Shown: positions 50,160-58,548 of the stretch, piece by piece
How positions within the stretch are numbered: position 1 is the first letter of the stretch
Layout of the letters: the number at the start of each line of letters is the position of its first letter
Source: Elioraea tepidiphila DSM 17972
GTDB taxonomy: Bacteria > Pseudomonadota > Alphaproteobacteria > Acetobacterales > Acetobacteraceae
Direction of reading: 5' to 3'
Length of the DNA stretch: 64,000 nt
Assembly: GCF_000378465.1 (NCBI RefSeq)
Contig: NZ_KB899915.1
Location: forward strand, 118,577-182,576
The notes under the pieces: model-generated
Seen by the model: only the letters and a program-made list of their open reading frames with translations
What the model was told of the DNA's origin: nothing
Databases searched by the model: none
Made by a program: the position numbers and the translations under genes

Positions 50160-51215
50160 ATGCGCATCCTCGTCACCGGCGGCGCGGGCTTCATCGGCTC
50201 GGCCGTGGTGCGCCATCTCGTGCGCGATGTCGGCGCGCGGGTGCTGAACCTCGACAAGCTCACCTATGCCGCGAACCTCGCCGCGGTCGAGAACGCGGTG
50301 TTCTCGCCGAACTACGCCTTCGTGAAGGCCGACATCGCCGATGCCGAAGCCGTCGGGCGCGCGATCGCCGAGTTCCGCCCCGACGCGATCATGAACCTGG
50401 CCGCCGAGACGCATGTCGATCGCTCGATCGACGGCCCCCTCGCCTTCGTGCAGACGAACGTGATGGGCACGGCGGCGCTGCTGCACGAGGCGACGCGCTA
50501 CTGGCGCGGGCTCGACCCGGCGGCGCGCGCGCGGTTCCGCTTTCTCCAGGTCTCGACCGACGAGGTCTATGGCGCCCTCGGCGAGGAGGGGGCCTTCACC
50601 GAGGCCTCGCCCTACCGCCCGAACTCGCCCTACGCCGCGTCCAAGGCCGGGGCGGATCATCTCGCGCGCGCCTGGTTCCGCACCTACGGCCTGCCGACGC
50701 TGATCTCGAACTGCTCGAACAACTACGGGCCGTGGCAGTTCTGGGAGAAGCTCATTCCGCTGATGACCATCAAGGCCGTGCGCGGCGAGAAACTTCCGGT
50801 CTATGGCGACGGGCGCCAGGTGCGCGACTGGCTCTATGTCGAGGACCACGCCGAGGCGCTGCATGCGATCCTGACGCGCGGGACCCCAGGCGAGACCTAT
50901 CTCGTCGGCGGCGGCGAGGAGTGCCGCAATCTCGATGTCGTCAGCGCGATCTGCGACCTGGTGGACGAGCTGGAGGGCGTGCAGCAGGAAGGGCCGCGAC
51001 GGCGGCTGATCTCCTTCGTCCCCGACCGGCCGGGCCACGACTTCCGCTACGCGATCGACTGCACGCGGATCGAGCGCGAACTCGGCTGGAAGGCGGGGCA
51101 GCGCAGCTTCGCCGAGGGGCTGCGCCGCACCGTCACCTGGTATCTCGAACACCGCGGCTGGTGGGAGGACGGGATGCGCGAGCGCTATGACGGCGGCCGG
51201 CTGGGCGTGACATGA
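50160..51215 (+). CDS. rfbB: dTDP-glucose 4,6-dehydratase
   Basis: NAD-dependent extended SDR of 351 aa, second step of dTDP-rhamnose synthesis. GGAGFIGS near residue 8, the STDEVYG active-site motif and [10 protein letters not shown] (YxxxK) are all present. It starts 5 nt after the peptidase stop and overlaps rfbA by 4 nt. Only rfbB and rfbA are here; the epimerase and reductase (rfbC, rfbD) must be elsewhere, or the pathway leads to a different deoxysugar. Confidence 0.92.
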   Translation: MRILVTGGAGFIGSAVVRHLVRDVGARVLNLDKLTYAANLAAVENAVFSPNYAFVKADIADAEAVGRAIAEFRPDAIMNLAAETHVDRSIDGPLAFVQTNVMGTAALLHEATRYWRGLDPAARARFRFLQVSTDEVYGALGEEGAFTEASPYRPNSPYAASKAGADHLARAWFRTYGLPTLISNCSNNYGPWQFWEKLIPLMTIKAVRGEKLPVYGDGRQVRDWLYVEDHAEALHAILTRGTPGETYLVGGGEECRNLDVVSAICDLVDELEGVQQEGPRRRLISFVPDRPGHDFRYAIDCTRIERELGWKAGQRSFAEGLRRTVTWYLEHRGWWEDGMRERYDGGRLGVT

Positions 51216-52081
51216 AGGGCATCATCCTCGCCGGCGGCGCCGGCACGCGGCTGCATCCCATGACCAGCGTGCTGTCGAAGCAGCTGCTGCCCGTCTACGA
51301 CAAGCCGATGATCTACTACCCGCTCAGCACGCTGCTGCTGGCGGGCATCCGCGACATCCTGGTGATCACCACGCCCGAGCACGAACCCTTGTTCCGCGCC
51401 CAGCTCGGCGACGGCTCGGCGTGGGGCGTGCGGCTCTCCTACGCGGTGCAGCCGAAGCCCGAGGGGCTGGCGCAGGCCTTCCTGATCGGCCGCGACTTCA
51501 TCGCCGGGGAGCGCGTCTGCCTGATCCTCGGCGACAACATCTTCCACGGCGACGGGCTGCAAACGATGCTTGCCCGCGCCGCCGCGTCCGACGAGACCGT
51601 GGTGTTCGCCTACCACGTGCGCGACCCCGAGCGCTTCGGCGTGGTGTCGTTCGACGCCGATTGGCGGCCGGTGTCGATCGAGGAGAAGCCGCGCGCGCCC
51701 AAGTCGAACTGGGCTGTCACCGGGCTCTATTTCTATGGCCCCGACGTCTCGGACGTGGCGGCGCGGCTCAAGCCGTCGCCGCGCGGCGAGCTCGAGATCA
51801 GCGACCTGAACGCGGTCTATCTCGCCGAGGGGCGGCTCGCGGTGGAGCGGCTCGGGCGCGGCTATGCCTGGCTCGACACCGGCACGCCCGAGAGTCTGAT
51901 CGAGGCGGCCGAGTTCGTCCGCTCGCTGGAGATGGTGCAGGGGCTGAAGGTCGCCTGCCCCGAGGAGATCGCCTGGCGCATGGGCTTCATCGACCGCGCG
52001 GCCGTGATCGCGGCGGCCGAGCGGCTCGGCAAATCGGCCTACGGCGCCTATCTCCGCCGCCTGCTCGCCGAGGAGGGCTGA
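51212..52081 (+). CDS. rfbA: Glucose-1-phosphate thymidylyltransferase
   Basis: Nucleotidyltransferase of 289 aa making dTDP-glucose, first step of dTDP-deoxysugar synthesis. The N-terminal signature [11 protein letters not shown] follows MKGIILA, with [18 protein letters not shown] and FVEEKP-like [20 protein letters not shown] later. Length is exact for RmlA/RfbA. It is translated together with rfbB. Confidence 0.93.
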   Translation: MKGIILAGGAGTRLHPMTSVLSKQLLPVYDKPMIYYPLSTLLLAGIRDILVITTPEHEPLFRAQLGDGSAWGVRLSYAVQPKPEGLAQAFLIGRDFIAGERVCLILGDNIFHGDGLQTMLARAAASDETVVFAYHVRDPERFGVVSFDADWRPVSIEEKPRAPKSNWAVTGLYFYGPDVSDVAARLKPSPRGELEISDLNAVYLAEGRLAVERLGRGYAWLDTGTPESLIEAAEFVRSLEMVQGLKVACPEEIAWRMGFIDRAAVIAAAERLGKSAYGAYLRRLLAEEG

Positions 52082-52181
52082 GCCAACCGCGCTTGACCCC
52101 GGGCGGCCGCGCTGCCACCTCTGGGCAAAGCCGACCCGGCCGGTCCTCGATGGCTCGGGCCGAGGGGCGAAGGAGTACGCC

Positions 52182-52739
52182 ATGTTCATCGAGACCGAGG
52201 ACACCCCCAACCCGGCCACGCTGAAGTTCCTGCCCGGGCGCACCGTGATGGCTGTCGGCACGGCCGACTTCCCGGGGCCCGACACGGCGGGCGCGAGCCC
52301 GCTCGCGCGCGCGCTGTTCGGCCTGCCCGAGGTGACGCGCGTGTTCCTCGGCGCCGACTTCATCACCGTCAGCAAGACGCACGACGCCGACTGGTCGCTG
52401 CTGAAGCCGCAGGTGCTGGGCGTGATCATGGACCATTTCCTCTCCGGCCTGCCGGTGATGGAGGGCGAGGCGGAGGACGAGGACGCGTTCGAGGTGGCGG
52501 AGGAGGATCGCGAGATCGTCGCGCAGATCCGCGAGCTGATCGACACGCGCGTGCGCCCCGCCGTCGCGATGGATGGCGGCGACATCGTGCTGCGCGGGTT
52601 CCGCGACGGCGTGGTGCAGCTGCGCTTGCAGGGTGCGTGCTCGGGCTGTCCGTCCTCGCGTGCGACGCTGAAGCACGGCATCGAGAACATGCTGAAGCAC
52701 TACGTGCCCGAGGTCGTCGCCGTGCAGGCGGTGGAGTAG
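52182..52739 (+). CDS. NifU family Fe-S carrier protein (NfuA-like)
   Basis: Protein of 185 aa with an N-terminal Nfu_N domain (FIETEDTPNPATLKFLPGR) and a C-terminal NifU domain. The cluster-binding CSGC gives Cys153 and Cys156. It delivers 4Fe-4S clusters to target apoproteins in the cytoplasm. Two-domain proteins with this N-terminus are common in alphaproteobacteria and mitochondria (NFU1). The nitroreductase gene begins 3 nt downstream. Confidence 0.92.
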   Translation: MFIETEDTPNPATLKFLPGRTVMAVGTADFPGPDTAGASPLARALFGLPEVTRVFLGADFITVSKTHDADWSLLKPQVLGVIMDHFLSGLPVMEGEAEDEDAFEVAEEDREIVAQIRELIDTRVRPAVAMDGGDIVLRGFRDGVVQLRLQGACSGCPSSRATLKHGIENMLKHYVPEVVAVQAVE

Positions 52740-52742
52740 GCG

Positions 52743-53327
52743 TTGGGGCTCGACGACTGGTCGCTCGACCTGCTGTTCCGTGAGGCGCGCACCTTCTCGG
52801 CGTGGCGCCCCGATCCGGTCACCGACGATGATCTGCGGCGCGTCTGGGATCTCGCGAAGCTCGGTCCGACGAGCGCGAACTGTTCGCCGGTGCGGGTGCT
52901 GTTCCTGCGCAGCGCCGAGGCCAAGGAGAAGCTGAAGCCGGCGTTGTCGGCGGGCAATGTGGCGAAGACCATGGCCGCGCCGGTCACGGCGATCGTGGGC
53001 CATGATGTCGAGTTCCACGATCTGCTGCCGCGGCTGTTTCCCGAGGCGGATGCGCGGCGCTGGTTCGCGGGCAATCCGGACCTGCTCGAAACGACCGCGT
53101 TCCGCAACGGCACCTTGCAGGGGGCGTATCTGATCCTGGCGTGCCGCGCGGTCGGGCTGGATTGCGGGCCGATGAGCGGGTTCGACAATGCGCTGGTGGA
53201 CGAGCTGTTCTTCAGGGGCACGTCGATCCGGTCGAACTTCCTGGTGAATATCGGCCGGGGTGACGGCACGCATCTGCCGCCGCGCCGGCCGCGGCTGGGG
53301 TTCGAGGAAGCGTGCAAGGTTTTGTGA
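52743..53327 (+). CDS. Nitroreductase family protein (malonic semialdehyde reductase RutE-like)
   Basis: FMN-dependent reductase of 194 aa. The N-terminal [14 protein letters not shown] and [15 protein letters not shown] flavin-contact segments and the late [16 protein letters not shown] match the RutE/HadB branch. The start is TTG 52743, with GGAG 6 nt upstream; no ATG is available near the N-terminus. RutE-type enzymes reduce malonic semialdehyde in pyrimidine breakdown, but no other rut genes are here, so the substrate is open. The tsaB GTG start overlaps its stop. Confidence 0.85.
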   Translation: MGLDDWSLDLLFREARTFSAWRPDPVTDDDLRRVWDLAKLGPTSANCSPVRVLFLRSAEAKEKLKPALSAGNVAKTMAAPVTAIVGHDVEFHDLLPRLFPEADARRWFAGNPDLLETTAFRNGTLQGAYLILACRAVGLDCGPMSGFDNALVDELFFRGTSIRSNFLVNIGRGDGTHLPPRRPRLGFEEACKVL

Positions 53328-54055
53328 GGGCGGGGGGCCATTGGCCCCCCGGACCCCCCGTGAGGGCGGCCCTCCCGTTGGTCGGGCCGCGGCCCCCGAC
53401 CAACGGGAGGGGGCCCTTCCAGGGGGGCGCGGGGGGCCTTGCGGCCCCCCGGATTCTTGCCTTGGAGTGCGCGCTCGCGCGCAGCACCGCCGCCTTCGGC
53501 GATGCCTCGGCCGAGGCGCCCGGCGGCCACGGCCAGGCCGCCGCCATCGTCCTGCTCGCGCAGCAGGTCCTCGCCGACGCCACGCCCGACGCCGTCGCCG
53601 TCACCATCGGGCCGGGCAGCTTCACCGGCGTGCGCGCCGCCCTCGCCCTCGCCCGCGGCATCGCCCTCGGCGTCGGCATTCCGCTGATCCCCGTCACCAC
53701 CGGCGAGGCGCTCGCCGCCGCCGCGCCCGACGGTCCCGTGCTCGCCGCGATCGACAGCCGCCGGGGGCACATCTTCCTCATGCCCTTCACCGTCGCTGGC
53801 AGCCTGCCGCACCCCACCGCACCGCCAACCGCCTGGCGCCCGGGCGACGCCCCGCCCGCCATCGCCCGCATCGTCGGCGATGCCGCGCCGATCCTCCGGC
53901 CCGACGCGCCCGCCACGTTGCCGGACGCCCGCGACGTCGCCCGCATCGCCCGCGCACGCCTCGACGGCACGCTCGCACCGCTCGACGCCACGCCGCTCTA
54001 CATCGACCCGCCGGCCGTGCGTCCACCCCCGGCACTGCGCCCCGCCCCCGCGTGA
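53324..54055 (+). CDS. tsaB: tRNA threonylcarbamoyladenosine biosynthesis protein TsaB, with palindrome-coded N-terminus
   Basis: TsaB partner of TsaD in making the t6A37 tRNA modification. The family core begins at [16 protein letters not shown]; the motif [19 protein letters not shown] is intact. No ATG, GTG or TTG precedes that core except TTG 53462, inside the first beta strand. The best start is GTG 53324, in a GTGA overlap with the previous stop and 4 nt after AAGG. It leads in frame through the palindromic element 53332-53452, adding about 43 residues. If TTG 53462 is used, the protein is shorter and loses its first strand. Confidence 0.82.
   Translation: MRAGGHWPPGPPVRAALPLVGPRPPTNGRGPFQGGAGGLAAPRILALECALARSTAAFGDASAEAPGGHGQAAAIVLLAQQVLADATPDAVAVTIGPGSFTGVRAALALARGIALGVGIPLIPVTTGEALAAAAPDGPVLAAIDSRRGHIFLMPFTVAGSLPHPTAPPTAWRPGDAPPAIARIVGDAAPILRPDAPATLPDARDVARIARARLDGTLAPLDATPLYIDPPAVRPPPALRPAPA
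53332..53452 (+). repeat. Compound palindromic element, complete copy 2 (inside tsaB frame)
   Basis: Three hairpins: GGGGGGCC-ATT-GGCCCCCC (53332-53350), central arms CTCCCGTTGGTCG (53372-53384) and CGACCAACGGGAG (53397-53409), and GGGGGGCC-TTGC-GGCCCCCC (53431-53450). It starts 4 nt after the nitroreductase stop in the same orientation and ends at the codon for the first residue of the TsaB core. The reading frame is open throughout, giving a Pro/Gly/Arg-rich segment containing ALPLVG. Confidence 0.9.
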
Positions 54056-54510
54056 GCATCGCGATCGCGCCGGCCGGCCCTGACGCCGCCGCGCTGCTTG
54101 CCGCGCTCCACCAGGCCGCGTTTCCCGCCGACCCGTGGAGCGAACCGGCCATGGCGCGCCTGCTCGCCATGCCGGGCGCCTTCGCGCTGATCGCGACGCT
54201 GGACGGCGAGCCCGCCGGGTTCGTGCTCGCCCGCATCGCCGCCGACGAGGCCGAGATCGTCACGCTCGGCGTCGCGCCGGCCCACACACGACGTGGCATC
54301 GGCCGACACCTGCTGGCCGCGATCGCCGCCGAAGCCGCGAAGCGCGGCGCGGCGCGGCTGTTCCTGGAGGTCGCGGAGGCGAACCAAGCTGCGCGGCGGC
54401 TCTACGCGGCAGGGGGATTCCGCGAGGCCGGCCGACGTCGGCGCTACTACCCGGACGGGGACGACGCCGTGGTGCTGGCGCGGCCGCTCACCCCGCCTTC
54501 CTCAGGGTGA
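54052..54510 (+). CDS. rimI: Ribosomal-protein-alanine N-acetyltransferase RimI-like GNAT protein
   Basis: GNAT acetyltransferase of 152 aa, acetylating the N-terminus of ribosomal protein S18 or related targets. The acetyl-CoA loop is VAPAHTRRGIGRHLL, and LEVAEANQAARRLYAAGGFREAGRRRRYY is the typical C-terminal part. GTG 54052 overlaps the tsaB stop (GTGA), reproducing the common tsaB-rimI pair. Its 3' end overlaps the convergent TusA-like gene by 23 nt. Confidence 0.87.
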   Translation: MSIAIAPAGPDAAALLAALHQAAFPADPWSEPAMARLLAMPGAFALIATLDGEPAGFVLARIAADEAEIVTLGVAPAHTRRGIGRHLLAAIAAEAAKRGAARLFLEVAEANQAARRLYAAGGFREAGRRRRYYPDGDDAVVLARPLTPPSSG

Positions 54511-54751
54511 CGAGCCAGACATCGGACGGGGCCTCCCGCCCGGACGCCTCCGGCACGATCGAAACGACCGTGTGACCGAGCGCCTGTGCCGAGCCCGGAA
54601 CGTTGCCGAGCGGCTCCTTGCCGGCGAGCCGCACCGTCGCCGTGGCGCCGGGAGGCATGCGGTCGAGTAGCAGACGCGTCCGAACGAACGTCATTGGACA
54701 AGTCTCGGTTGTGATGTCGAGAAAAAATTGCTCCGACTCGTTCTTCGGCAC
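54488..54751 (-). CDS. TusA-related sulfurtransferase family protein
   Basis: Small protein of about 87 aa with the TusA fold. LDITTETCPMTFVRTRLLLD matches the family's first strand and helix, Cys18 being the sulfur-carrying cysteine (the usual CPxP is CPMT). The frame is open much further upstream, across the AT-rich mucR promoter, but that part has no family match. GTG 54751 or GTG 54760 is the probable start. It overlaps rimI at its 3' end and is divergent from mucR. Confidence 0.78.
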   Translation of the reverse strand: MPKNESEQFFLDITTETCPMTFVRTRLLLDRMPPGATATVRLAGKEPLGNVPGSAQALGHTVVSIVPEASGREAPSDVWLVTLRKAG

Positions 54752-54803
54752 GTCTTGCACACCCTGTTCGACGAAAAAAACCACAACGCGCAGCAAGTTA
54801 TCG

Positions 54804-54832
54804 TTGCGGCTTGCTACATAGCGCCTTATACA
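54804..54832 (+). promoter_or_regulatory. Probable mucR promoter
   Basis: TTGCGG (54804-54809) and TATACA (54827-54832) are separated by 17 bp, a good sigma-70 type pair. The upstream 100 bp are unusually A/T-rich for this genome (several A-runs), as expected for MucR, which binds T-A-rich DNA and represses its own gene. Confidence 0.55.
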
Positions 54833-54869
54833 CCGCCGCGACTCGTCCCGGAAGGTGAAGGCAACGGCG

Positions 54870-55286
54870 ATGCAGGACCAGCAGTCCGACTCGAATATCC
54901 TCGAACTGACCGCCGAGATCGTCTCGGCGCATGTCAGCAACAACAGCGTGCCACTTTCGGAACTGCCTGGCCTGATCCAGGAGGTGTTCCGCACGCTCTC
55001 GGCCGTCGGCAAGGGCGCGGCGCCGGCGGAGAAGCCGCAGCCGGCGGTGCCGGTGAAGAAGTCGGTCCACCCCGATTACATCATTTGTCTTGAGGACGGC
55101 AAGAAGCTGAAGATGCTGAAGCGCCATCTCAAGACCGCCTACAACATGACGCCCGAGCAGTATCGCGAGCGCTGGGGCCTGGCGCCCGACTACCCGATGG
55201 TGGCGCCGAACTACGCCAAGCACCGCTCGACGCTCGCCAAGAAGATCGGGCTCGGCACCAAGCCCCGGTCCGGCCGGCGCGGCTGA
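54870..55286 (+). CDS. mucR: MucR/Ros family transcriptional regulator
   Basis: Zinc-finger-like DNA-binding protein of 138 aa that controls exopolysaccharide, motility and surface genes in alphaproteobacteria. The N-terminal helix ILELTAEIVSAHVSNNSV mediates oligomer formation; the finger region is ICLEDGKKLKMLKRHLKTAYNMTPEQYRERW. Of the Ros zinc ligands, Cys73, Asp76 and His86 are kept, but the final histidine is replaced, so zinc binding may be weak or absent. ATG 54870 is used; an in-frame ATG 54855 would add five residues. Confidence 0.92.
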   Translation: MQDQQSDSNILELTAEIVSAHVSNNSVPLSELPGLIQEVFRTLSAVGKGAAPAEKPQPAVPVKKSVHPDYIICLEDGKKLKMLKRHLKTAYNMTPEQYRERWGLAPDYPMVAPNYAKHRSTLAKKIGLGTKPRSGRRG

Positions 55287-55435
55287 ACCGCCCGGCCCCG
55301 GCCCGGCGGGACCGACGCGTCGTCATCTGCTATACCGGGGTCGGCGCGGCCCGGAGGCCGGTTGAGCAGCCGCGGGGTGCGACGCGCCTCTGCGGCCTGC
55401 CGGTGCGTTCCGGGCTTTGCGGCTGAGGAGGGCGG

Positions 55436-55966
55436 ATGGAGAGCCGGATCGAACGCATGTGCGTCGAACTGGGCCTGAAGATGACGGGCCAGCGCCGCGT
55501 CATCGCGCGCGTGCTCTCCGAAGCGACCGACCACCCGGATGTCGAGGAATTGTACCGGCGCGCGAGCGCGATCGATCCGAAGGTGTCGATCGCCACGGTG
55601 TACCGCACGGTGCGCCTGCTGGAGGAGAAGGGTATCCTCGAGCGACGCGATTTCGGCGAGGGACGCGCCCGCTACGACCCGACCGATCGCGGTCATCACC
55701 ACCATCTGATCGACGTCGACACCGGAAAGGTGATCGAATTCGCCGACGAGGGCTTCGAGCGCATGGCCCGCGAGATCGCCGAGCGGCTCGGCTTTGCGCT
55801 CGCGTCCAGCCGGCTGCAGCTGTTCGGCCGGCGCATCGCCGCGGCAGCCGAGTCCGTCGCGGCACGGGGCGGATCGGCGGCACGCCGTCAGGCCGACCCC
55901 GACCGGCGCCCTGCACCGCGGCCGCGTGCCAGACACGCGGCCCCGAAACGAACCGGACCCGCATGA
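55436..55966 (+). CDS. Fur family transcriptional regulator
   Basis: Metal-responsive repressor of 176 aa. The N-terminal winged helix has LKMTGQRRVIARVL and VSIATVYRTVRLLEEKG; the hinge and sensor site contain DHPD (32-35) and HHHH (87-90). The CxxC structural zinc pairs of enterobacterial Fur are absent, as in Irr and Mur/Fur proteins of alphaproteobacteria. A 35-residue basic, Pro/Arg-rich tail extends beyond the normal end. It overlaps the acyltransferase gene by 4 nt. Confidence 0.88.
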   Translation: MESRIERMCVELGLKMTGQRRVIARVLSEATDHPDVEELYRRASAIDPKVSIATVYRTVRLLEEKGILERRDFGEGRARYDPTDRGHHHHLIDVDTGKVIEFADEGFERMAREIAERLGFALASSRLQLFGRRIAAAAESVAARGGSAARRQADPDRRPAPRPRARHAAPKRTGPA

Positions 55967-56844
55967 CGAAGGACGTGAAGCCGCCCATGCAGTCAGTCGC
56001 CGCCATCGACGGCCCCGGGTTCGGCGAGCTGCGCGCCAACAATCTCGGCGTGCGCATCGCCGAGCGGGCGTGGGAGCTCGATGCGGCGCAGGCGTTGCGC
56101 TACCGCGTGTTCTACGACGAGATGGGCGCGCACCCGACCGCGGAGGTCGCCGCGCGGCGGCGCGATTTCGACGCGTTCGACGCGGTCGCCGACCATCTGC
56201 TGGTGATCGACCACGACCGCGGCTCCGGCGCCGACAGCGTGGTCGGCACCTACCGGCTGATCCGTCGCCCGGCGGCGGCGAAGCTCGGCGGGTTCTACTC
56301 CGCGAGCGAGTACGATATCGCGTTGATCGAGTCGTTCCCCGGCGAGATCCTGGAGCTCGGCCGCTCCTGTGTCGATGCTGCCTATCGAACGCGCCCAACC
56401 CTTCAACTGCTCTGGCGCGGCATCGCGGCCTATGTGTTCAAGCACCGCATCGACCTGATGTTCGGCTGCGCGTCGCTGCACGGCACCGACCCGGACGCGC
56501 TGGCCGCGCCGCTGACGTATCTCTGGCACAACCACCTCGCGCCGCCGGCGCTGCGTCCGCGCGCGCTGCCGCACCGGTATGTGGAGATGCGGCGCATGCC
56601 GCCCGAGGCGATCGACCTGAAGGCGGTGCTCAACGAGCTGCCGCCATTGATCAAGGGCTATCTCCGCCTCGGCGGATTCGTCGGCGACGGCGCCGTGATC
56701 GATGAACAATTCAACACCACGGATGTCTGTGTGGTGGTGAAGACCGATCTGGTCACGGACAAGTACTACCGCCACTACGAGCGGCGGCTGCGCGACGCTC
56801 TTGATTCCGAGGGGCGCGCCCCGGCCGTGCCGCCGGAGGCGTAA
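55963..56844 (+). CDS. GNAT family acyltransferase, OlsB-like (ornithine lipid synthesis)
   Basis: Protein of 293 aa of the hemolysin-like acyltransferase family. Conserved segments are LRYRVFYDEMGAHP at the N-terminus, FDAFDAVADHLLV, VVGTYRLIR and EILELGRSCVDAAYRTR. OlsB transfers a 3-hydroxyacyl group from ACP to ornithine, forming lyso-ornithine lipid. No olsA is next to it. The gene is coupled to the Fur-type gene; regulation by that protein is possible but not shown. Confidence 0.82.
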   Translation: MTKDVKPPMQSVAAIDGPGFGELRANNLGVRIAERAWELDAAQALRYRVFYDEMGAHPTAEVAARRRDFDAFDAVADHLLVIDHDRGSGADSVVGTYRLIRRPAAAKLGGFYSASEYDIALIESFPGEILELGRSCVDAAYRTRPTLQLLWRGIAAYVFKHRIDLMFGCASLHGTDPDALAAPLTYLWHNHLAPPALRPRALPHRYVEMRRMPPEAIDLKAVLNELPPLIKGYLRLGGFVGDGAVIDEQFNTTDVCVVVKTDLVTDKYYRHYERRLRDALDSEGRAPAVPPEA

Positions 56845-56851
56845 GCGACCG

Positions 56852-57976
56852 TCACCCGCCGGCGCCGAGCGCCATCTTCTCGGCGACGACGCGCGGATCG
56901 TCCGGCAGCAACTCGGCCGCGCGGTTGAGGGCCGCGCGCGCGTCCGTCGTGCGGCCCATCACGCGATAGGCGCGCGCGAGGCGGAGCCACCCTTCCGCGT
57001 CGTTCGGCGTCTCGCGCAGCCGTTCCGCCAGCCGCGTCACCATCCCTTCGATCATCGCCGCGCGCTGGTCGGGCGGCAGCTCGGCGGCGGCGGCCATCTG
57101 TTCCGCGGTCGGGCCGGGCGCGGCCTGGGCGCGCGCGCGCGTCTCGGCCTCGGCGATGCGCTCGGCCAGCATCGGCCGCCACGACGCATCCGGCGGCGAG
57201 AGCCGCTCGACCGCGCGGAAGCCCGCGATCGCCGCCTCGGTGTCGCCGGCCTGGAGATCGGCCAATGCGAGGTAGTAGCGCGCGCGCACATCGTCGGGCG
57301 CCGCGGCACGGGCACGTTCAAGCAGTCGCCGCGCCTCGGCTGTCACCCGGCCGTCGGAGGCGATCGCCAGCGTCTCGGCGAGGTCGATCGCGAGGCCGGG
57401 CTCGAAGCGGATCGCGAGCGCGCGCCGTCCCGCCTCGACCGCGCCCGCAGCGTTGCCGCGGCGGCGCTCGACATTGGCGATCAGGGCCCAGCCGCGGCGG
57501 GCGTCCTCGCTGTCGGGCGGCAGGGTGGCGATGCGCGCGCGCACCTGCGCGAGCAGCGCATCGGTCTCGGCGCGTTCCGCCTGGCGCACGGCCTGTACCT
57601 CGGCGTGCGGGAAGGCGGGCATGCCCGGCATGCCGCGCGGCAGGTAGAGCGCGAGCGCGAGCGCCGGCAGGACCGCGGCGATGCCCCCGATCAGCCAGCG
57701 CGCGGCGGCGGGCGTCTCGGCCTTCGCGGGCGTTTCGGGTGGCGCCGGCACGGCGGCGAGCAGGCGTCGCTGCACTTCCAGCACGGCGTCGCGGTGTTCA
57801 CGGTCCGACAGCCGGCCTTCGGCGCGGTCGCGGTCGAGCTCGGCGAGCTGGGCGCGGTAGAGGGCGGCGTCGTGCGCCTCGCGCGGCGGCGGCGGGCGGA
57901 CGCCGCGGATCGCCGGCCAGAGGACCAGAAGGACGGCGGTGAAGGTGGCCGCACCGAGGACGATCCAGTCGATCAT
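56852..57976 (-). CDS. ccmI: Cytochrome c biogenesis protein CcmI
   Basis: Apocytochrome-binding chaperone of the heme ligation complex, 374 aa. Two N-terminal helices (IDWIVLGAATFTAVLLVLWPAI and the one near residue 95-115) flank a cytoplasmic loop with RAQLAELDRDRAEGRLSDRE, the CcmI hallmark. The periplasmic C-terminal half carries TPR-like repeats (AGWLRLARAYRVMGRTTDARAALNRAAE). It is the last gene of ccmCDEFGHI and overlaps ccmH by 4 nt. Confidence 0.9.
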   Translation of the reverse strand: MIDWIVLGAATFTAVLLVLWPAIRGVRPPPPREAHDAALYRAQLAELDRDRAEGRLSDREHRDAVLEVQRRLLAAVPAPPETPAKAETPAAARWLIGGIAAVLPALALALYLPRGMPGMPAFPHAEVQAVRQAERAETDALLAQVRARIATLPPDSEDARRGWALIANVERRRGNAAGAVEAGRRALAIRFEPGLAIDLAETLAIASDGRVTAEARRLLERARAAAPDDVRARYYLALADLQAGDTEAAIAGFRAVERLSPPDASWRPMLAERIAEAETRARAQAAPGPTAEQMAAAAELPPDQRAAMIEGMVTRLAERLRETPNDAEGWLRLARAYRVMGRTTDARAALNRAAELLPDDPRVVAEKMALGAGG

Positions 57977-58548
57977 TCGGCGGTCAGGTGCCTGAGCCGC
58001 GCGCGCTCCTCGGGCGAGAGCGGCGCGGCTTCCGGGGGCGTGGCGGCGCGGCGGCGGCGCAGATAGGCGAACGCGCCCGCGCCACCGGCGAGCAGGATCA
58101 GCGCCGGCGCGGCCCAGAGGCCGATGGTGACGGCGTTCACCGGCGGGCGCAGCAGCACGTAATCGCCGTAGCGGTCGGTGACGAAGCGCACGACTTCGGC
58201 ATCGCTGTCGCCGGCGGCAACGCGTTCGCGGACGATGCGGCGGAGGTCGCGCGCGAGGTCGGCGTTGGAGTCGTCGATGGATTGGTTCTGGCAGACGAGG
58301 CAGCGAAGGCCACGGCCGATGTCGCGCGCGCGCTGCTCCTGGGCGGGGTCGGGCAGCATCTCGCGCGGGTCGACCACGGCGTGCGCTGGCGCGCAAAGCA
58401 GGAAGAAAACCAAGGCGAGGGGCCGCAAGGCCCCTCGCGCACCCCATGAGGGGCCCCCTCCCGTTGGTCGGGGGCCGCGCGCGCCGACCAACGGGAGGCG
58501 CGCCCTCCGCAGGGGGCGCGGGGGACCAGCGTGGTCCCCCGCCTTCAT
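57973..58548 (-). CDS. ccmH: Cytochrome c-type biogenesis protein CcmH, with palindrome-coded N-terminus
   Basis: Thiol oxidoreductase subunit of the heme ligation system, 191 aa. The redox motif LRCLVCQNQSIDDSNADLARDLR and a C-terminal membrane helix are normal. A signal-peptide core LALVFFLLCAPAHA precedes VVDPREML. ATG 58548 has a perfect AGGAGGT 4 nt upstream and an ATGA overlap with ccmG. The 43 residues between this start and the signal core come from the palindromic element 58415-58542. TTG 58413 would give a standard short signal peptide but has no ribosome-binding site. Confidence 0.88.
   Translation of the reverse strand: MKAGDHAGPPRPLRRARLPLVGARGPRPTGGGPSWGARGALRPLALVFFLLCAPAHAVVDPREMLPDPAQEQRARDIGRGLRCLVCQNQSIDDSNADLARDLRRIVRERVAAGDSDAEVVRFVTDRYGDYVLLRPPVNAVTIGLWAAPALILLAGGAGAFAYLRRRRAATPPEAAPLSPEERARLRHLTAE
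58415..58542 (-). repeat. Compound palindromic element, complete copy 3 (inside ccmH frame)
   Basis: Three hairpins: GCGAGGGGCC-GCAA-GGCCCCTCGC (58415-58438), central arms CTCCCGTTGGTCG (58458-58470) and CGACCAACGGGAG (58485-58497), and GCGGGGGACCA-GCG-TGGTCCCCCGC (58518-58542). Read on the minus strand it begins 2 nt after the ccmG stop. Translation in the ccmH frame gives the same frame of the element as in tsaB, including LPLVG. Confidence 0.9.
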
